From Mesodorylaimus sp. YZB2_4 (lineage: Eukaryota > Nematoda > Enoplea > Dorylaimida > Dorylaimidae), in NCBI GenBank assembly GCA_030248295.1, contig JASANH010001018.1, forward strand, positions 558,001 to 622,000: DNA of 64,000 bases, written 5' to 3'. The notes under the pieces are model-generated. The model had not been told where the DNA came from. It ran no database searches and saw only the letters and a program-made list of their open reading frames with translations. Every line of letters begins with the position of its first letter. Within the stretch, counting starts at the first letter, position 1. Position numbers and translations under genes: made by a program. Below are positions 48,761-60,720 of this stretch, piece after piece.

Positions 48761-49260
48761 CGTATCTTCGGCTGCAGGATCAAGAGCAGAGGTTACCGTG
48801 CATCAAGTCTCTTGTCAACTGAAATCACCCAACAACCGCTTCCCAACAAAATTGAGTCTTCGATGTTAGGACTGCGCAGACTAAGGAAGAATAGACTTTT
48901 CAAGCCGTTGGAGTGGAACTGTTGGAACTTTCTAGTTCACTGCTTCACCTTTTCCCGCATGTCACCTAGAGCAGCCGCTATGTCACCTGTCTTTAGTGAC
49001 GGGGTGTGCACCTTAAAACAAAAGCGCCTAGGAGCATAGATACTATATCCAACGACGAACGCAACGAACCGATATCCGTTGGCGGGTTACCCCAAATTCG
49101 GATGTACCGTCTGACAAATTATTGATGGGCGCGTATGAGCAAAGACAGTGTTTGGCACATCGTACAACATTTTGAATAGATTCTTGCTTGCAAGAAAACC
49201 TCCTCATCTTGTTGAGAACTAGCAGGGCTTACTGGCTGTACAGTAGAGATTTACACCATA
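48761..49260. other. 5' flank of gene D
   Basis: About 500 bases with no gene seen; expected to contain the promoter of gene D. Confidence 0.35.
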
Positions 49261-50037
49261 GGCAGTATGCACATACTGTAGAAATAATGTCGGAAGTAAT
49301 CTTGTGTAGTGTTGGGCCAAGGCCTCGACCTCTACCTCGTGGATGACTACTGTGGCTGAATCAGTGCCATATTTCAGTTAGAAGGCCACATTGTACAGTT
49401 TTATTTCCTAACCCAGTTGAAATAATAATTTCCTCGAGATATCATACGAGCGATCACGGTACTGTGGATCCTAGAAGAAGTAGTATTTCCTAAGGTTAGA
49501 ATATGATAAACAGTAAGACGGCATAGCTCGAGGAATGTGGGGAGCAAATTTTTGACCAGGACAGTTTGAGGCCTCTGTAGCCTTGGTACTACACAAGTAC
49601 AGTGATGTTCGGCCGAGGGTGACTTTTGCCGAGGTCAAGGCTCAACTTTTTCGACCCAAGTTCGAGGTCGAAAGTTTTGCTAACAGTCCCCAACATATTT
49701 TGTGATGTGTGCCCAAAGTTCAAATACATGTCCATGCTTTTCTGACTGTATTTTCAAGGGAAAAATCACCCACAGAAATAAAAAGGCAAGCGATATGGAC
49801 GAAGCAGCCTCCACAGTGATTTTTAATTAAGCTAGCAGAAAAATTTCGGAATATTTGCGTGCGAGGAGCAGGCACACTTGTGCGTCTTGTCTCTAAAATG
49901 CTGAACAGTTCATTGATTGCATCTTGCTTGTGAATTTGGACCCTCGGTCGTTTTTCCACGAGGTAGAGGTCGAGGCCTTGGCCCAACACTACACAAGATT
50001 ACATCCGACGTTATGTCTACAGTATGTGCATACTGCC
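49261..50037. mobile_element. Element bounded by 82-bp inverted repeats
   Basis: 49261-49342 and 49956-50037 are inverted copies with a few mismatches (outer word GGCAGTATGCACATACTGTA, inner GGCCTCGACCTCTACCTCG). The 613-bp middle contains related CGAGGTC words near 49620-49670 and no coding sequence. I find no target-site duplication at these borders, so the true ends may lie elsewhere or the element is old. Confidence 0.75.
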
Positions 50038-52632
50038 CCAGTTGCTACAAGGCTGCCAATGATGAAGGCCCTTTATAACGTGAGACCCGCCTCAGTTAGT
50101 GTCGTTACCAAAACGATGCTGGAGAAACATAGCTACCAGTTCCAATGAATTAAGTCTTTCACATTTTTCACTTGTGGGTGTGTCGTTATAAGCTACCTGC
50201 CAGCTTGAACTAATGAATAAATTCACGAATGTGGGGGCTGTTGGCAATAGCATAGCCGTAGCTTTGGAAACTCGTGCGTCATCAAGTGTGCCTTTAAGAC
50301 AAAAGAAGCTTGAACGATTTTGTTAGCTGGAACCATCAAGCGAAGAAGCTAGGAGCTTTGGCAGGAACGTTGTTTAGGCTTTGGTAGTTTATACTTGGAG
50401 CTGTAGTGATCACGAATATGCAGTACCTGAGGGGTGAATAATAGGGAGTATTGATTAGAGCGGAAATCATCAAGTTTGGAAGCGGTAAGCCTTTATACTG
50501 TGACTAGCTGAGCAGAAGGGGGGTCACAAGGTGGTTGCTGCGGGGGATGTGTTGTAGGTGGAAAAGAGGTAGACGCCACTCCATTAGTGATAAATTACGG
50601 TAATCCTGTAAAAAATATTATCAAGGGGAGTTTTAGGGCTTAATTATAAAGTCGGTCGCCTTCGTACGACTCGTGCGTGTGCGCCATATTCGAGGAGTCG
50701 TCGCTTTCGGGCGATTTTTCTCGACATTTTCCGTGAGAGCTTAGTTGATGTCAGTGACACTTTTGTAGAAAAAAAATGTGCTCTTCAAACAGATATACTT
50801 TCGAGGCTTGATTTTTCGTTTTCAATTTTTATCGAAGAGTTTTTTTGAAGTTTTGCGACTCAAATGGAAAAAAATTTGTTATACACTTAATTAAAGCAGT
50901 AAAAGCAAAACAAATACAACCAGTTGATAGAGCATATTTTTCTCTACAAAATTGTCACCGACATCAACTTAGGTTATCGCTGAAAATTTCGAGAAAAATT
51001 GGCCGAAAGCAGCGACGGCGCAAAAACGCATTTCGACCGGCGCGTGTGCACCCGACTATAATTAGCCCTTACAATTGTCGCAACATCGCGAATGCCCCTG
51101 AAAATTTTTATTAAGCTCGGATATCTTCAGAAAATTATCTTCCTTTCCCTCGGCTGGTCGTGTGGGGTGGTACTGTATACAAAAGTGATATAGTTTTTGC
51201 GGGCGAATCTCTTCTTCGATTATCGATTTCTCTGACAAAGTGCCCAAAGATTTTTTGAGGCCCTAATTGAGTGAACTGCTATGATCTACATATTCGCATA
51301 AAGCTGATAAGAGTATTGCTCAGAGACGAAATGCGCGATTTACTTTGCCTTAAAAAACAGCGATACTTGCATGAAAAACAGGAGAGCGTGGATCAAAGAT
51401 TTGCGACTTTTCTCTTGGTACTACTTTAAAGGTTGATGTTGATGAATTTTAATTCGCGATTATTTCGATAATTTAGCTAAAAGTACATGAAGTCATAAAT
51501 CAATGACATGAACATTCGCAGATACTTGCCAATGTCTGCTACTCCCACTTCCAGAGGCAGTTGCGACGGCAACAGCATTGCATGACTGTAGAATTCGCGT
51601 TATATTCTGAATGTTCGTTCTTTTTATTTACTGGTGGACTAACTCTTCCAGATTAAGAAGGCTGGTCCAGGTTGCAATTTGGGCGATAATTATACCCGTA
51701 GGTTTCACATCGATCGCGCTATGTATATTGTCGTAAATCATAAACCAGGAAAAATATCAAAACAATAAATAATTTCTTGCGCGCGCACAGATTTTGAATA
51801 CATCGACTGCCATCCCGCCACGTAAGAAACTGGTTTTGGGGAAGGATTCAGGACGACTCAGGGAGTTGGCGGAGTAGCACTCGTACTAGAAGTTGTCTTA
51901 CGCGAATACACACAAGGTATACATGTATAGTCGTCCTAAATGAGTTGACTTGTCCTAGCTTTTATGCAACGGGGCCCAGGTTTCACACCTGAATGCAAAA
52001 AATTTTGTAAATCAGCGCGTTCAGGCCTTACACACAACTAAGCGAGTCAAGTGACTGTGAGTGAGAGGGGCTTGGACTCATGCGAAACCTGCATGTGGTG
52101 CAGAGAAAAGCTAGGAGCAGCAGTTCAGTTGTGAGGAGCACGTCAGTTTTGAATATTATTGTTCCTCTGACTTGCATCCAGTTGAATAGGCACTTCGGAT
52201 TAATCAGACAGGAGAAAATGCAGAAAAAGGCGCAAAGAAAAGAACGGTTCAGCCTCATCCGCATGGATGTCTGTACTGGCACGATGTTGAGACAGAGCAA
52301 GGTAAACAACGGCATGACGACTATTTTAAGTTTAGAGAGAGAAGATACCCCAAGGATGAATGGTCCCAAAAACACTGCAGACAGACTTCCTGGGTCGCCT
52401 GAAAGTATCTAGCGGCCAACGAAAGTAACCACATATTATGTGTAAGGCGGCAATCAAATACATAATCTTCTCCGCGGGCCACAGGTCAGAGCCGCAAGCC
52501 TCCTTCTCCATCAGATCTTACCTATACGAAATAATTCGGTTGGGTGCTTACTTTACACTCTCCAGCAGAATCACAGCTTGTGCGGCGGTGATACATATTC
52601 GGTAATTTAGGTCACATCGACAAGCATGGACG
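50038..52632. other. Intergenic region
   Basis: About 2.6 kb. The minus-strand frame at 52375-52028 is hydrophobic (GVSSLSKLKIVVMPLFTLLC, TTELLLLAFLC) and could be a membrane-protein fragment, but it overlaps an open frame on the other strand and has no homologue I recognise. Nothing else is supported. Confidence 0.35.
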
Positions 52633-54014
52633 TTAATGGACATAAAATTTGGATCTCGCGCCCTCCGTCCTAGCACGATATGTCCATAATAGCAACTCTG
52701 TCAGGTAACCCAGTGAAGCAGCAACTGCACCAAGCACATATATGGCGAAGACTCTGTACAAAGAGGATAGCTTAACTGCACTTTCTCTCGTCGGCTTGTA
52801 AGCGAAAGTTTCCTTAGGGCAGGCATTGTCATTTAATCCGTACCTCGACTCCAAGGCAGCAGTCATGCCAATATCGTGGAACAAGGCGGCCATTTGATCC
52901 AAATATTTCCTAACCCTGATATTCTCTTTCCTGATTGGAAACCCATAAATTCCATCAATCTAGTTTTGAATGCGTAGAACCGACAGCCAATATTGTCACC
53001 AGTAATTTGTACGAATTTCGGTCTTGGTGCAACAATGGTCAGAAATAAGTTCTTTTCTTGTAGAATTTCCGTCCCTATTTGGTCATCGGGTACGATCACA
53101 GGGGGATTCTTCTTTAATGCTTTCTGCAATCTCTCCGCGTACGAGCCATCATTAATCAAATGTTGAACGGAACTGTGCGAGAGGGTTGAATCGATGATGC
53201 GGCACCTGCCTTCTTCCACACACGACACGAATCCCCTAATCCCCGTGAAAGGTAGGCTGTGTCGAGTGACCACCCTTTCGCTATACATGACACTGGTGTA
53301 TGTGCTGGACAGAACCAGAGTCAACAGACCCCACAACAGTATGGCTAAACGATTTGAAAAACTGCGCGCTTTCAGTCTTTGGCCACCCATCAAATCCAAC
53401 ATACCCGACGTGGTTGATGAAAGCAAGTACCTCGTATCAGCCCATCTGAAGGCTGTGTGATAAGGGGCCAAAGCCACCATGTGCGAGGTTACGATCAAAA
53501 CTGACAGACCGAAGAAAGCTATTAAAAATGAACACCAAACTGGCCAATCGAACGAATTCAAAATATCCAAAGTGCGAATCTGACTTTGTTGTATTCGATC
53601 GTGGGGCATTCTCGTCACCAGGAACACATCGGTGTTGAAATACGGCTCGCTGAATCCGATCATTTTATCTCGGACAGGATTAGGTGTGAAAATGGGCAAC
53701 GAGGTGTCGAATCGGCCTTCGGTTATGGCGTAAATCATGCCTGTCCAATTGCCTCTGTCGTCCACAAGCCCATAATCTTGAGAGTGAAACCATTCGAATG
53801 TGCATTTCAGGCGCATGAACCGGCACACGTAGATAACTGCCTCCACTAATTCGGTGGCGTACGGTTCTTCGTAGATGACCCCTATTCGAAGTTCTACCGT
53901 GCCATTGTTATCCGCTGGACTAATTATCAGGGTGTCATTCGCAAATCTGACGACCCGCTTAGCTTGCATAGTAAAAGGCAGTATCGACATAAAAAGAAGG
54001 AGATATGGAGTCAT
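52633..54014 (-). CDS. Ionotropic-receptor-like ligand-gated channel subunit
   Basis: Two exons, 54014-53013 and 52959-52633, joined over a 53-nt intron that restores the reading frame; 442 residues. Signal peptide MTPYLLLFMSILPFTMQA. No large amino-terminal domain, as in ionotropic receptors (IR). S1 of the ligand-binding lobe: RIGVIYEEPYATEL, GRFDTSLPIFTPNPVRDKM, IGFSEPYF with the conserved Arg. TM1 WPVWCSFLIAFFGLSVLIV, a short pore region, and TM2 LAILLWGLLTLVLSSTYTSV in place of SYTANLAAF. S2 runs from FTGIRGFVSC to DGIYGFPIRKENIRV, then TM3 VFAIYVLGAVAASLGYLTEL and a short tail. Probably a chemosensory or modulatory cation-channel subunit of the plasma membrane; a neurotransmitter receptor role is less likely given the short form. 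Confidence 0.88.
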
Positions 54015-55889
54015 GGCAATGAATGATAGTACATATCACTGATGGCCAGCAAAATGCCAGGCATGAGCGAGGATTATGGTTCTGTAATTTCCATAATGTG
54101 TTTGCTGAATGGTCTGAGCAGACTTTGAGAATCGCCTAATACCCGCTAAGTATGGCTAGCTTGTTTAGACACTGTGTGATAAATATTTTCAACCTTGAAG
54201 TTCTGCTGTAGCAGCGAAATCGAAGCTCTGTGCAGCAGGACTCACGATCAGATTTCATGAACGTTGCGGGCATGGCACGTAACGCAAATGTTAATATGTT
54301 TGACACGTGATAATCACATGATTGCCACAAGACGGTGGCAAAAAGCTGGCATGTGAGTGTAATTTATGGTCTTTTATGGAGACAGCTATGAAAGGCATTC
54401 AGGCATGACAAATGCAAACAAAGGTTCATACTTTACAATTGTCACTCCCGATCAAGTCATTTCATAAAGTTCATACTAGCCTTGTAGACAACCTATCACC
54501 TTGGACCATGGTGCGCCTCATGACGAAAAATTTGCTCCTCCTCTCTGACGACTAGGTTTTGCGAGTATTCTAGGTAGAAAGCATCCTTTCCAATGATCGT
54601 CATAATAGAGAAGAACCGCTAAACGGTCTGTCAAGAGGCTGCAACATCGAAGACAGCACGGCGTATCAAGCTGCAGAAATGATTGTTCTTTTCCTGTCTT
54701 ACACGAATTAGGTGCTGCTGCCAACCTCTGGCCAAATATTGCACACCAATATGCCCGATTTGGCCAGAGCACCACTTGGAAGGATTCTTGCGCAATGTCG
54801 AAATCACTCTTATGCAATCGCAACTGCGCAACAGTGCTCATCCACCAGCACATAATAGGTTGCCCGAAGGAAGCGTGCGTAGGAAAGAGAAACGTGGTGA
54901 CTTCTGTCTACTCGTACCAGAAGGGTCCAAAAAAGCCATAAGTCACACTTTCGTCGACTGCAGAATCATGCGTTGAACTCGCTTTTTAAAAATACAGTAC
55001 ACAGTACTTGAATGAGCATTCGATAAGCTTGTACTTGATTTACACATGCCCCTTTGCTTTAGACCATTTTAGACCACTACTCTGCGTAGCATATTATGCC
55101 AACACTCTTGGACAGGCACGAGCATTTTCATGCTCTTCTATCAGGTCTACTATCAGGTCAGGTGTAGCGATGTTTCCCTACAGAAGAGAACACAGCTGAT
55201 TTTCGCCAGTCATTTACTGCACACTAAAATATCATCCTACAGCTAATAGGCACAGAATAGCTATGGGAATGGAATGTGGATTGGAATAGAAATCTGTTTG
55301 GGTTAGAAGCAGAGAGTGCGTCAGAATGAACATGTGGGAGACTGATTAGTTTCAGGAAGAGCCGTGAGAAAGGTTACTCATTTAAAAGGAGATGTGATGA
55401 TTCGATGAGAAGGAATGGTCATTATCGCGAGAAATCGAGCCATGCGGTGGAAAAGTTTTGTCAAGCCTTACCATGGTCTTGCCACAAGCGAAAATCCTGA
55501 ATGTTCATCTTACATGAAAGCAATGAAGACAGTGCTGCTCATGAAACGTAAAACATGATCTTGATGCTAAGCTGCGCAGGCATGTACTGTACCAACATAC
55601 AGTATGTTGGCGCACAATGTGGGGGAGACAGGTCATGCTCACTGCAAACCATGTTTTTGATACTCTGACACCGATACAGGCTGCAGCTTGTGCACAGCTG
55701 GTAGAGAGGCTACTTTGCAATGCAACACACACTGAACGCGCGCCCTGATGCTGATCTGATACGCACTATCGCACCAGCGCACAAGTAAGTCCGCCCTCGC
55801 GCGCCTGGGTAACTTTTCCTAGGCGTAACATTTGTAGCCTGCTATCTTTGAAAGGCAAGTTATTCACCGCTTGACCGCTTGGTCATCGC
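54015..55889. other. Intergenic region
   Basis: About 1.9 kb with no recognised gene. It contains the perfect palindrome CCAACATACAGTATGTTGG at about 55600-55618 and other TACTGTA words. Confidence 0.4.
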
Positions 55890-55958
55890 TCCCGGGTAGT
55901 ATAGTGAGTATTCCCGCCTGTCACGCGGGCGACCGGGGTTCGATTCCCCGCCCGGGAG
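55890..55958 (+). tRNA. tRNA-Asp-like gene (anticodon GTC) with shortened D-loop
   Basis: Acceptor stem TCCCGGG pairs with CCCGGGA, discriminator G. The anticodon loop CTGTCAC gives GTC (Asp), with a five-pair stem CCCGC/GCGGG, and the T-arm CGGGGTTCGATTCCCCG is perfect. At 69 nt it is three bases shorter than usual: the D-loop reads AGTGA between GTAT and GTAT, lacking the G18-G19 pair that contacts the T-loop. All stems still pair, so it may be a functional variant or a recent tRNA pseudogene. Confidence 0.8.
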
Positions 55959-56245
55959 AGCTTTTGCTAGTTATATCATTTCTACAGCCGTCCGTCTGCA
56001 ATCTTTTTGTCGCTGTGCCTACGCCCATTATTGTTTTGCCATCACGTGGCTGAGGCCGTAGGGGACCAGCGCAAAATAGTGTCAACGCCTGACTGATAAG
56101 AATGTAGACGAATGGATTTGAGACTGTGTAGGCACTTTTGTATGCGCCCAGTGCACGACCACTGCTTAGTCGATTCTGGTCACAGTCCCATACGACAGCT
56201 TACTAAGGGTTGGGGCCTTCTCGATCCTGAGCTCATCGAATTGTC

Positions 56246-57274
56246 ATGTCCAATTGGACAAATGGTAATTGCGAGGATATCGGCTGGTATCGAATTGCTG
56301 GCAATCAAGCTTACCTGCCAGAATATTATATTATCACACCATTCTACCTCGTCTTGGGCAGTATCGGACACTCGATTCTCTTGTGGGCATTATGCCAACA
56401 AGTCAAAAAACATGTAGCTTATTATTATCAGATATTCGTGGCTATTAGTGAGCTGTTCGAAACCATCACTTACGCAGTTTACACGGCCACATTTGTCTGG
56501 TGGTCAGGAACAGTGCACGTGGGCACCGACTGGTACATGTCATGTTATTCGTGTATGTGGTTCGCTGCCCACCTGGCCACACCTGTACTCAATGCATTCG
56601 TCACCACAACCCTCTTCCTGACCGTGTCTATGGCATCCGATCGATTATTGGCTGTACTGAAACCATTCGCGTACAAGTCGGTCAACCATAAAAGACGCCA
56701 GATCATATTGTTGGTCAGCAGCGTGTTTCTCGGATTCGGCACGAGTGTGTTCGATTGCTTCCGATTTACTGTACGCCAGCCGGATGGGAGAATCGGATAC
56801 GAGGTGATCGTGGACACCGATTTTGTGCGAAGTACTGTTGGAATGGCATTGGCTCAACTGCGGAATGTGTTGAGAATATTGGGCATGTGTGCATTGGTGG
56901 GGTGCAACACGGCCTTAATCATAGTGTATCAAAAACGGGCCAGGCGTGTGGATCCAGGAATTGGCATTGCTAAGGAGAGAAATAATGAAATTGATAAGAC
57001 ATTGATAAGACTGACAATTTGTCAGTCAGTGTTCAACGCCTTGGGTATGTCATGTGTGACTGCTTTTTACGTCGTGGTTTATCTCCTTCCTCAATTTTAT
57101 GCATGCGAAGCATTATTGTGGGCTCCGTTAGTCGATGCTATTTTTCAGATTAGTGATATGGCTGACTTTTTTGTTATGCTGAGTATCAGTAGACGGATTC
57201 GAAGAATGATCTGCTCATCTCTGCCTTGTGCGAGACGATGGTTATTGAATGATGGTCAGGTCAACAACGAGTAA
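56246..57274 (+). CDS. Rhodopsin-like (class A) GPCR, intronless
   Basis: 342 residues in a single exon. The start is chosen at 56246, giving an N-terminus MSNWTNGNCE with a glycosylation sequon. Helices: about 30-50 (TPFYLVLGSIGHSILLW), 58-85, 105-130, 152-170, 200-227, 253-282 and 295-316. TM3 ends SDRLLAVLKPF, the DRY-type motif of peptide (FMRFamide-like) receptors, followed by basic KSVNHKRRQ. TM7 reads SDMADFFVMLSISRR, lacking the usual NPxxY, so it is a divergent receptor. Cys-rich basic tail. Likely a neuropeptide or orphan receptor; ligand not predictable. No partner gene nearby; possibly a retrocopy or a member of an intronless expansion. Confidence 0.85.
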   Translation: MSNWTNGNCEDIGWYRIAGNQAYLPEYYIITPFYLVLGSIGHSILLWALCQQVKKHVAYYYQIFVAISELFETITYAVYTATFVWWSGTVHVGTDWYMSCYSCMWFAAHLATPVLNAFVTTTLFLTVSMASDRLLAVLKPFAYKSVNHKRRQIILLVSSVFLGFGTSVFDCFRFTVRQPDGRIGYEVIVDTDFVRSTVGMALAQLRNVLRILGMCALVGCNTALIIVYQKRARRVDPGIGIAKERNNEIDKTLIRLTICQSVFNALGMSCVTAFYVVVYLLPQFYACEALLWAPLVDAIFQISDMADFFVMLSISRRIRRMICSSLPCARRWLLNDGQVNNE

Positions 57275-57734
57275 AGATGCCTGTCTTTCTGAGCCTCGGT
57301 CATCTGCTGTGGCGCCTATCGCGAGCAATAAATCATTCTCACAACATTTCCAACTTCTCCAAACCAGTTAACATTTCTCGCTTTCTCAACCTTTTTTTAC
57401 TTCATGATCTTTCCCAAAGCGTTACCTCACTAACTACCTTAACCTTTCGTATTGCATGATCTTTCCAAAGGCGTCACCTTTCTAGCAAGGTGACGTCTCA
57501 TTCCTTCTCGCTTTCACTTGCATTCTAGTTTATTCTGATTGGCTTGATATATAAACAAGGAGTTTCGATTAAGTGGGACTCCCCTTTTTTCGATTAGTTC
57601 ATTGTCTCGGTAGTTTTTACCGCTTCCACAATAAAATCATAAACCCCATTTGGATGTGCCCTTAACATCTGCATTATAGGTACGAAATTCATCACAGATT
57701 CTGAGAGGCTATAAACAGATCGAATGACCACCTG
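57275..57734. other. 3' flank of the GPCR
   Basis: About 460 bases; presumably the 3'-UTR and spacer, with an AATAAA-type signal at about 57633 (CAATAAAATC). No gene. Confidence 0.4.
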
Positions 57735-57850
57735 GCATAAACGCTACAAAACCAGCAAGGCGAGGCGAGTCTAGAACTACGTCGGCGGCTGAAACATCAA
57801 CTCAAGGGTTCGATTTTCTGTCCAGGAGAGATCGATACTCTGCCACTCAC
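57735..57850 (+). repeat. tRNA-like repeat, family 3 copy 1
   Basis: Shares GGCTGAAACATCAACT followed by a B-box GGGTTCGA with 60605-60720, and flanking GGCGAGGCGAGTCT matches in part. Probably a SINE family distinct from that at 26787. Confidence 0.55.
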
Positions 57851-58768
57851 CTTTGACCCACCAGACGCCAGGGCTACACATGCCCACGTTTCCCAGCCAG
57901 GGTACTGTAGATCAATTATTGTCTCACCTTCCATAACGCACAGTATCCTGCATGAGGAGGTGTCTCACGATCAGAACCACACATACCTTCCTCGCGAATG
58001 TGTCCACGGCTGCCCAGCCTTTCCAACTAATTAATGCAAGAGAGGTCTGACGTGTCTCCAGGGCTGCCGGATGATAAAAAGAAATAACTGGCATTAGTCA
58101 GGCACTTATTTTGACTTACTTATGAGGATTGATAGCATAAGCAGGGCACCCTGGTATGACCTTCGAAAGGCCACCAGGCAGTTTCAATGCACGTTCTAAA
58201 TAACATCACAGTGCCTGGTATTCAAGACAAATCAGAAGCACAGTACGCCTAACGGGCCTGGCGACTGTACGCAACTCGATGGTTTTCTTCCTTCCTGTCG
58301 TCAGGTAAATTTCATTTTTCGGGTATTCAGTGACGTCTTGCTTTCTTAGACTTTAAACCACGATGCTCTTTTGAAACAGGTCGCGAAATTCTATAAGACT
58401 TCTTGCTGATCTATCAAACTAATTGATACAAACTCGACTCCGTAGCCATGCTGGGGAAAACGTTCGCAGGAGCCAACGAGTAATGTCCCTGAGAGAGATT
58501 TTTATCGGACAGAGACCGCAAGCTGTTGCAAAGTACCTTATCGCGCGCGTTGATTTATTGCACACAATTGTCATCAGACAAACCCAAAATCCAATCGAAT
58601 TCATCTCTAGTACTGTAGATTTATAACAGCCGTATCTACCGCAGCGTCAAGTTTCACAAAAAAATTTCAATGATTGGCGTCACCCTATGCTGCATACGGT
58701 TCTTACAAAAATGAGGGCCAGCCCTGAGCGGGCACACAGCACGTACACCATTAATCGGCAGTAACTAT
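57851..58768. other. Intergenic region
   Basis: About 900 bases, nothing recognised. Confidence 0.4.
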
Positions 58769-60221
58769 TTACTCCAGATGTATATTCGTAACAGGCTGTC
58801 TTTCCACTGGGATCTGCCCATGCTGATCAATTGGAGAGTTCTGCGCGTCGACGACATCCTTGTACGTATGATCCTCTCTGTCCTCCTCCTCCCTTTTTTC
58901 TCGAGCCTCCACTCGTTTGGCCATGGCAGCTTCGGCTACTTTTTGAGCAGTCTCTTCGGTCAAGCCTCGTTTTATCATTTCTCTTTTTTGTATTTCTTGT
59001 ATTTGCATATCGTAATTGTCCATCTCCCGTTCGTACCTGTATCCCCGGTAACCGAGGTAGGGCATCGTGGGGAACTCCTCCTCTTCGTACTCCTCCAAAT
59101 AGGCTGGGATATGCCCCGCTGCGATGTTAGACGATTTGCGTCTCGTCTGGGGCTTTGAGACGAATTGGAAAGATCCGTCATCCGTCTGGTTGCTTTGCAC
59201 TTTCCCTAAACAGAAATTTCAGAGTTCTGCTGGTGGCAAATTTTTCTGCATTTCCGCCGGTACTGTTCGACTCGGCATCGAAGAGCGCATTCACTCGTGT
59301 GTACGAGAACAACGACTGTGCCTGAGGCGGGATTGCGAGCACGAACGCACAACACATGTTTGAACATACAATAGAGCCGGGGTTAGCATTCTACTTACCG
59401 TTTGTGTCCGTTCCTTTCAAATGTCTGTTGGCAGTCCTTTTTTCCACGACCACATGCACCTTCACCTCACTTTCACCTCTTTTATCATGTGCAGGTACAA
59501 TGTCCCCTTTCCCATTGGTTTTTGACACTTCGTTTAATCGAGTTTCTTGAATCCTTGTTGTTTCTATCTCCAATAACTTCTCCTTGATCATATTCCTAAT
59601 CTTCATGTCAGAAATCATGTCATCTAGGAATTTAGAATATCGATTCGTAAAGGCGAATAAAAGCCATTCAAATGGCAGTGCCATAATAACAATTATAGCG
59701 AAAGCCAACACGACTGGCGGATGCCACTCCCCGAATAACCTTCTCTCATCGAAAGGTCCATAAATGGCGCAAAAAAGTACCAGCACTATTATTGAAAAAA
59801 AGCAGACGGAAAATCCTTGATAATAATAAAAAGAGCGAACAAAAAAAGGTCGCTTCTTACAAATTCCAATTAATAATAAAGAGTTGAAGAAAAAGTCAAG
59901 AGCAATTATAATCAGCACTGATACAAAAAATATCTGACAATATTCACAAAACGTTTCCCATACAGAGCGAACGAGTAAAATCTGGACGAATAGAAGGCAA
60001 ATCAGGGAGATAAGAAAAATTATGTGGATAAATGACAGAATCAGAGCAGTTCGAGGTTGGCATGTCACTCGACCACATGCAAGCTTATATTTGCTGTCGT
60101 CAGGATTAAAAGTCAATCGTTTAGCCTCGACTTGTAGTTCTTCTGGTAACACTTCAATCGATAAGTTGGGATAGTGCACAGAAGAACTGGCAGAAAACAA
60201 CTGTTTTAGCCAGCTCGCCAT
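58769..60221 (-). CDS. Four-helix membrane protein with long charged tail
   Basis: Two exons, 60221-59399 and 59205-58769, joined G|GG in frame over a 193-nt intron with GTAAGT and TTTAG; 419 residues. The start MASWLKQLF is preferred over an upstream in-frame ATG because the upstream part is Arg-rich and lacks protein character. A ~55-residue cytosolic N-terminus precedes four helices: ILSFIHIIFLISLICLLFVQ, FFVSVLIIIALDFFFNSLLL, FSVCFFSIIVLVLFCAIYG, and VVLAFAIIVIMALPFEWLLF. This four-span layout resembles LAPTM-like and other ecdysozoan orphan tetraspan proteins, but I see no diagnostic motif. The C-terminal ~200 residues are charged, with a Tyr-rich PYLGYRGYRYER and a predicted coiled coil rich in EAREKREEEDRED. 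Role unknown. Confidence 0.82.
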
Positions 60222-60604
60222 CCTGCCATGAATGTCCACGGTGAAAACTCTGCTGTACCGGAGATGCGCACGTCTGGCCCAATGATCAACACGCCGCAGT
60301 GGAAGAATCTGAAAACTGGTCCTACTGAAAGATTCCCGCGAGAAAATCACGTTCTTGCGAGAGAATTAAATTGCTTAAAGCGACAGAGACGATTAATTGA
60401 TCGCCTGTATCACGCAGCATAATTAAAAGTTGTTTGTAACATTCATAATTCAGGAACTACCAGTAAGTGCTGCCATAAGCTCAAAAGAATATTTCGCTCT
60501 CTCTAATAACTGTCAGATCAATGCGCCCATTTTCGCACAGCAAATTTGTAACCAAAAATGGCGGGCATTGGAGAAATGCGACCAACCAGAGAGAATGGGA
60601 CAAA
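60222..60604. other. 5' flank of the four-helix protein gene
   Basis: About 380 bases, nothing recognised besides the upstream in-frame ATG of the neighbouring gene at 60350. Confidence 0.35.
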
Positions 60605-60720
60605 ACTTCCGACTGGCGCAGGGCAAGTCTTGCGATCGTACCTGCGGCTGAAACATCAACTGGAGGGGTTCAAGTATTCAGCTGCTCGCCATACCCCTCC
60701 ATGCGCCAGATATACAGTGC
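60605..60720 (+). repeat. tRNA-like repeat, family 3 copy 2
   Basis: Second copy of the repeat at 57735-57850: shared GCGGCTGAAACATCAACT, B-box-like GGGGTTCAAG, and a similar downstream CCAGA. It is followed by a short GGACAA repeat at about 60792-60821. Confidence 0.55.

Noticed and set aside
50845..51114. Basic 89-residue protein
   Set aside because: AT-rich stretch without domain features; looks like chance.
52028..52412. Hydrophobic 115-residue frame with an overlapping plus-strand frame
   Set aside because: Two overlapping open frames of similar length, no known motif, and no splice connection to the ionotropic receptor upstream.
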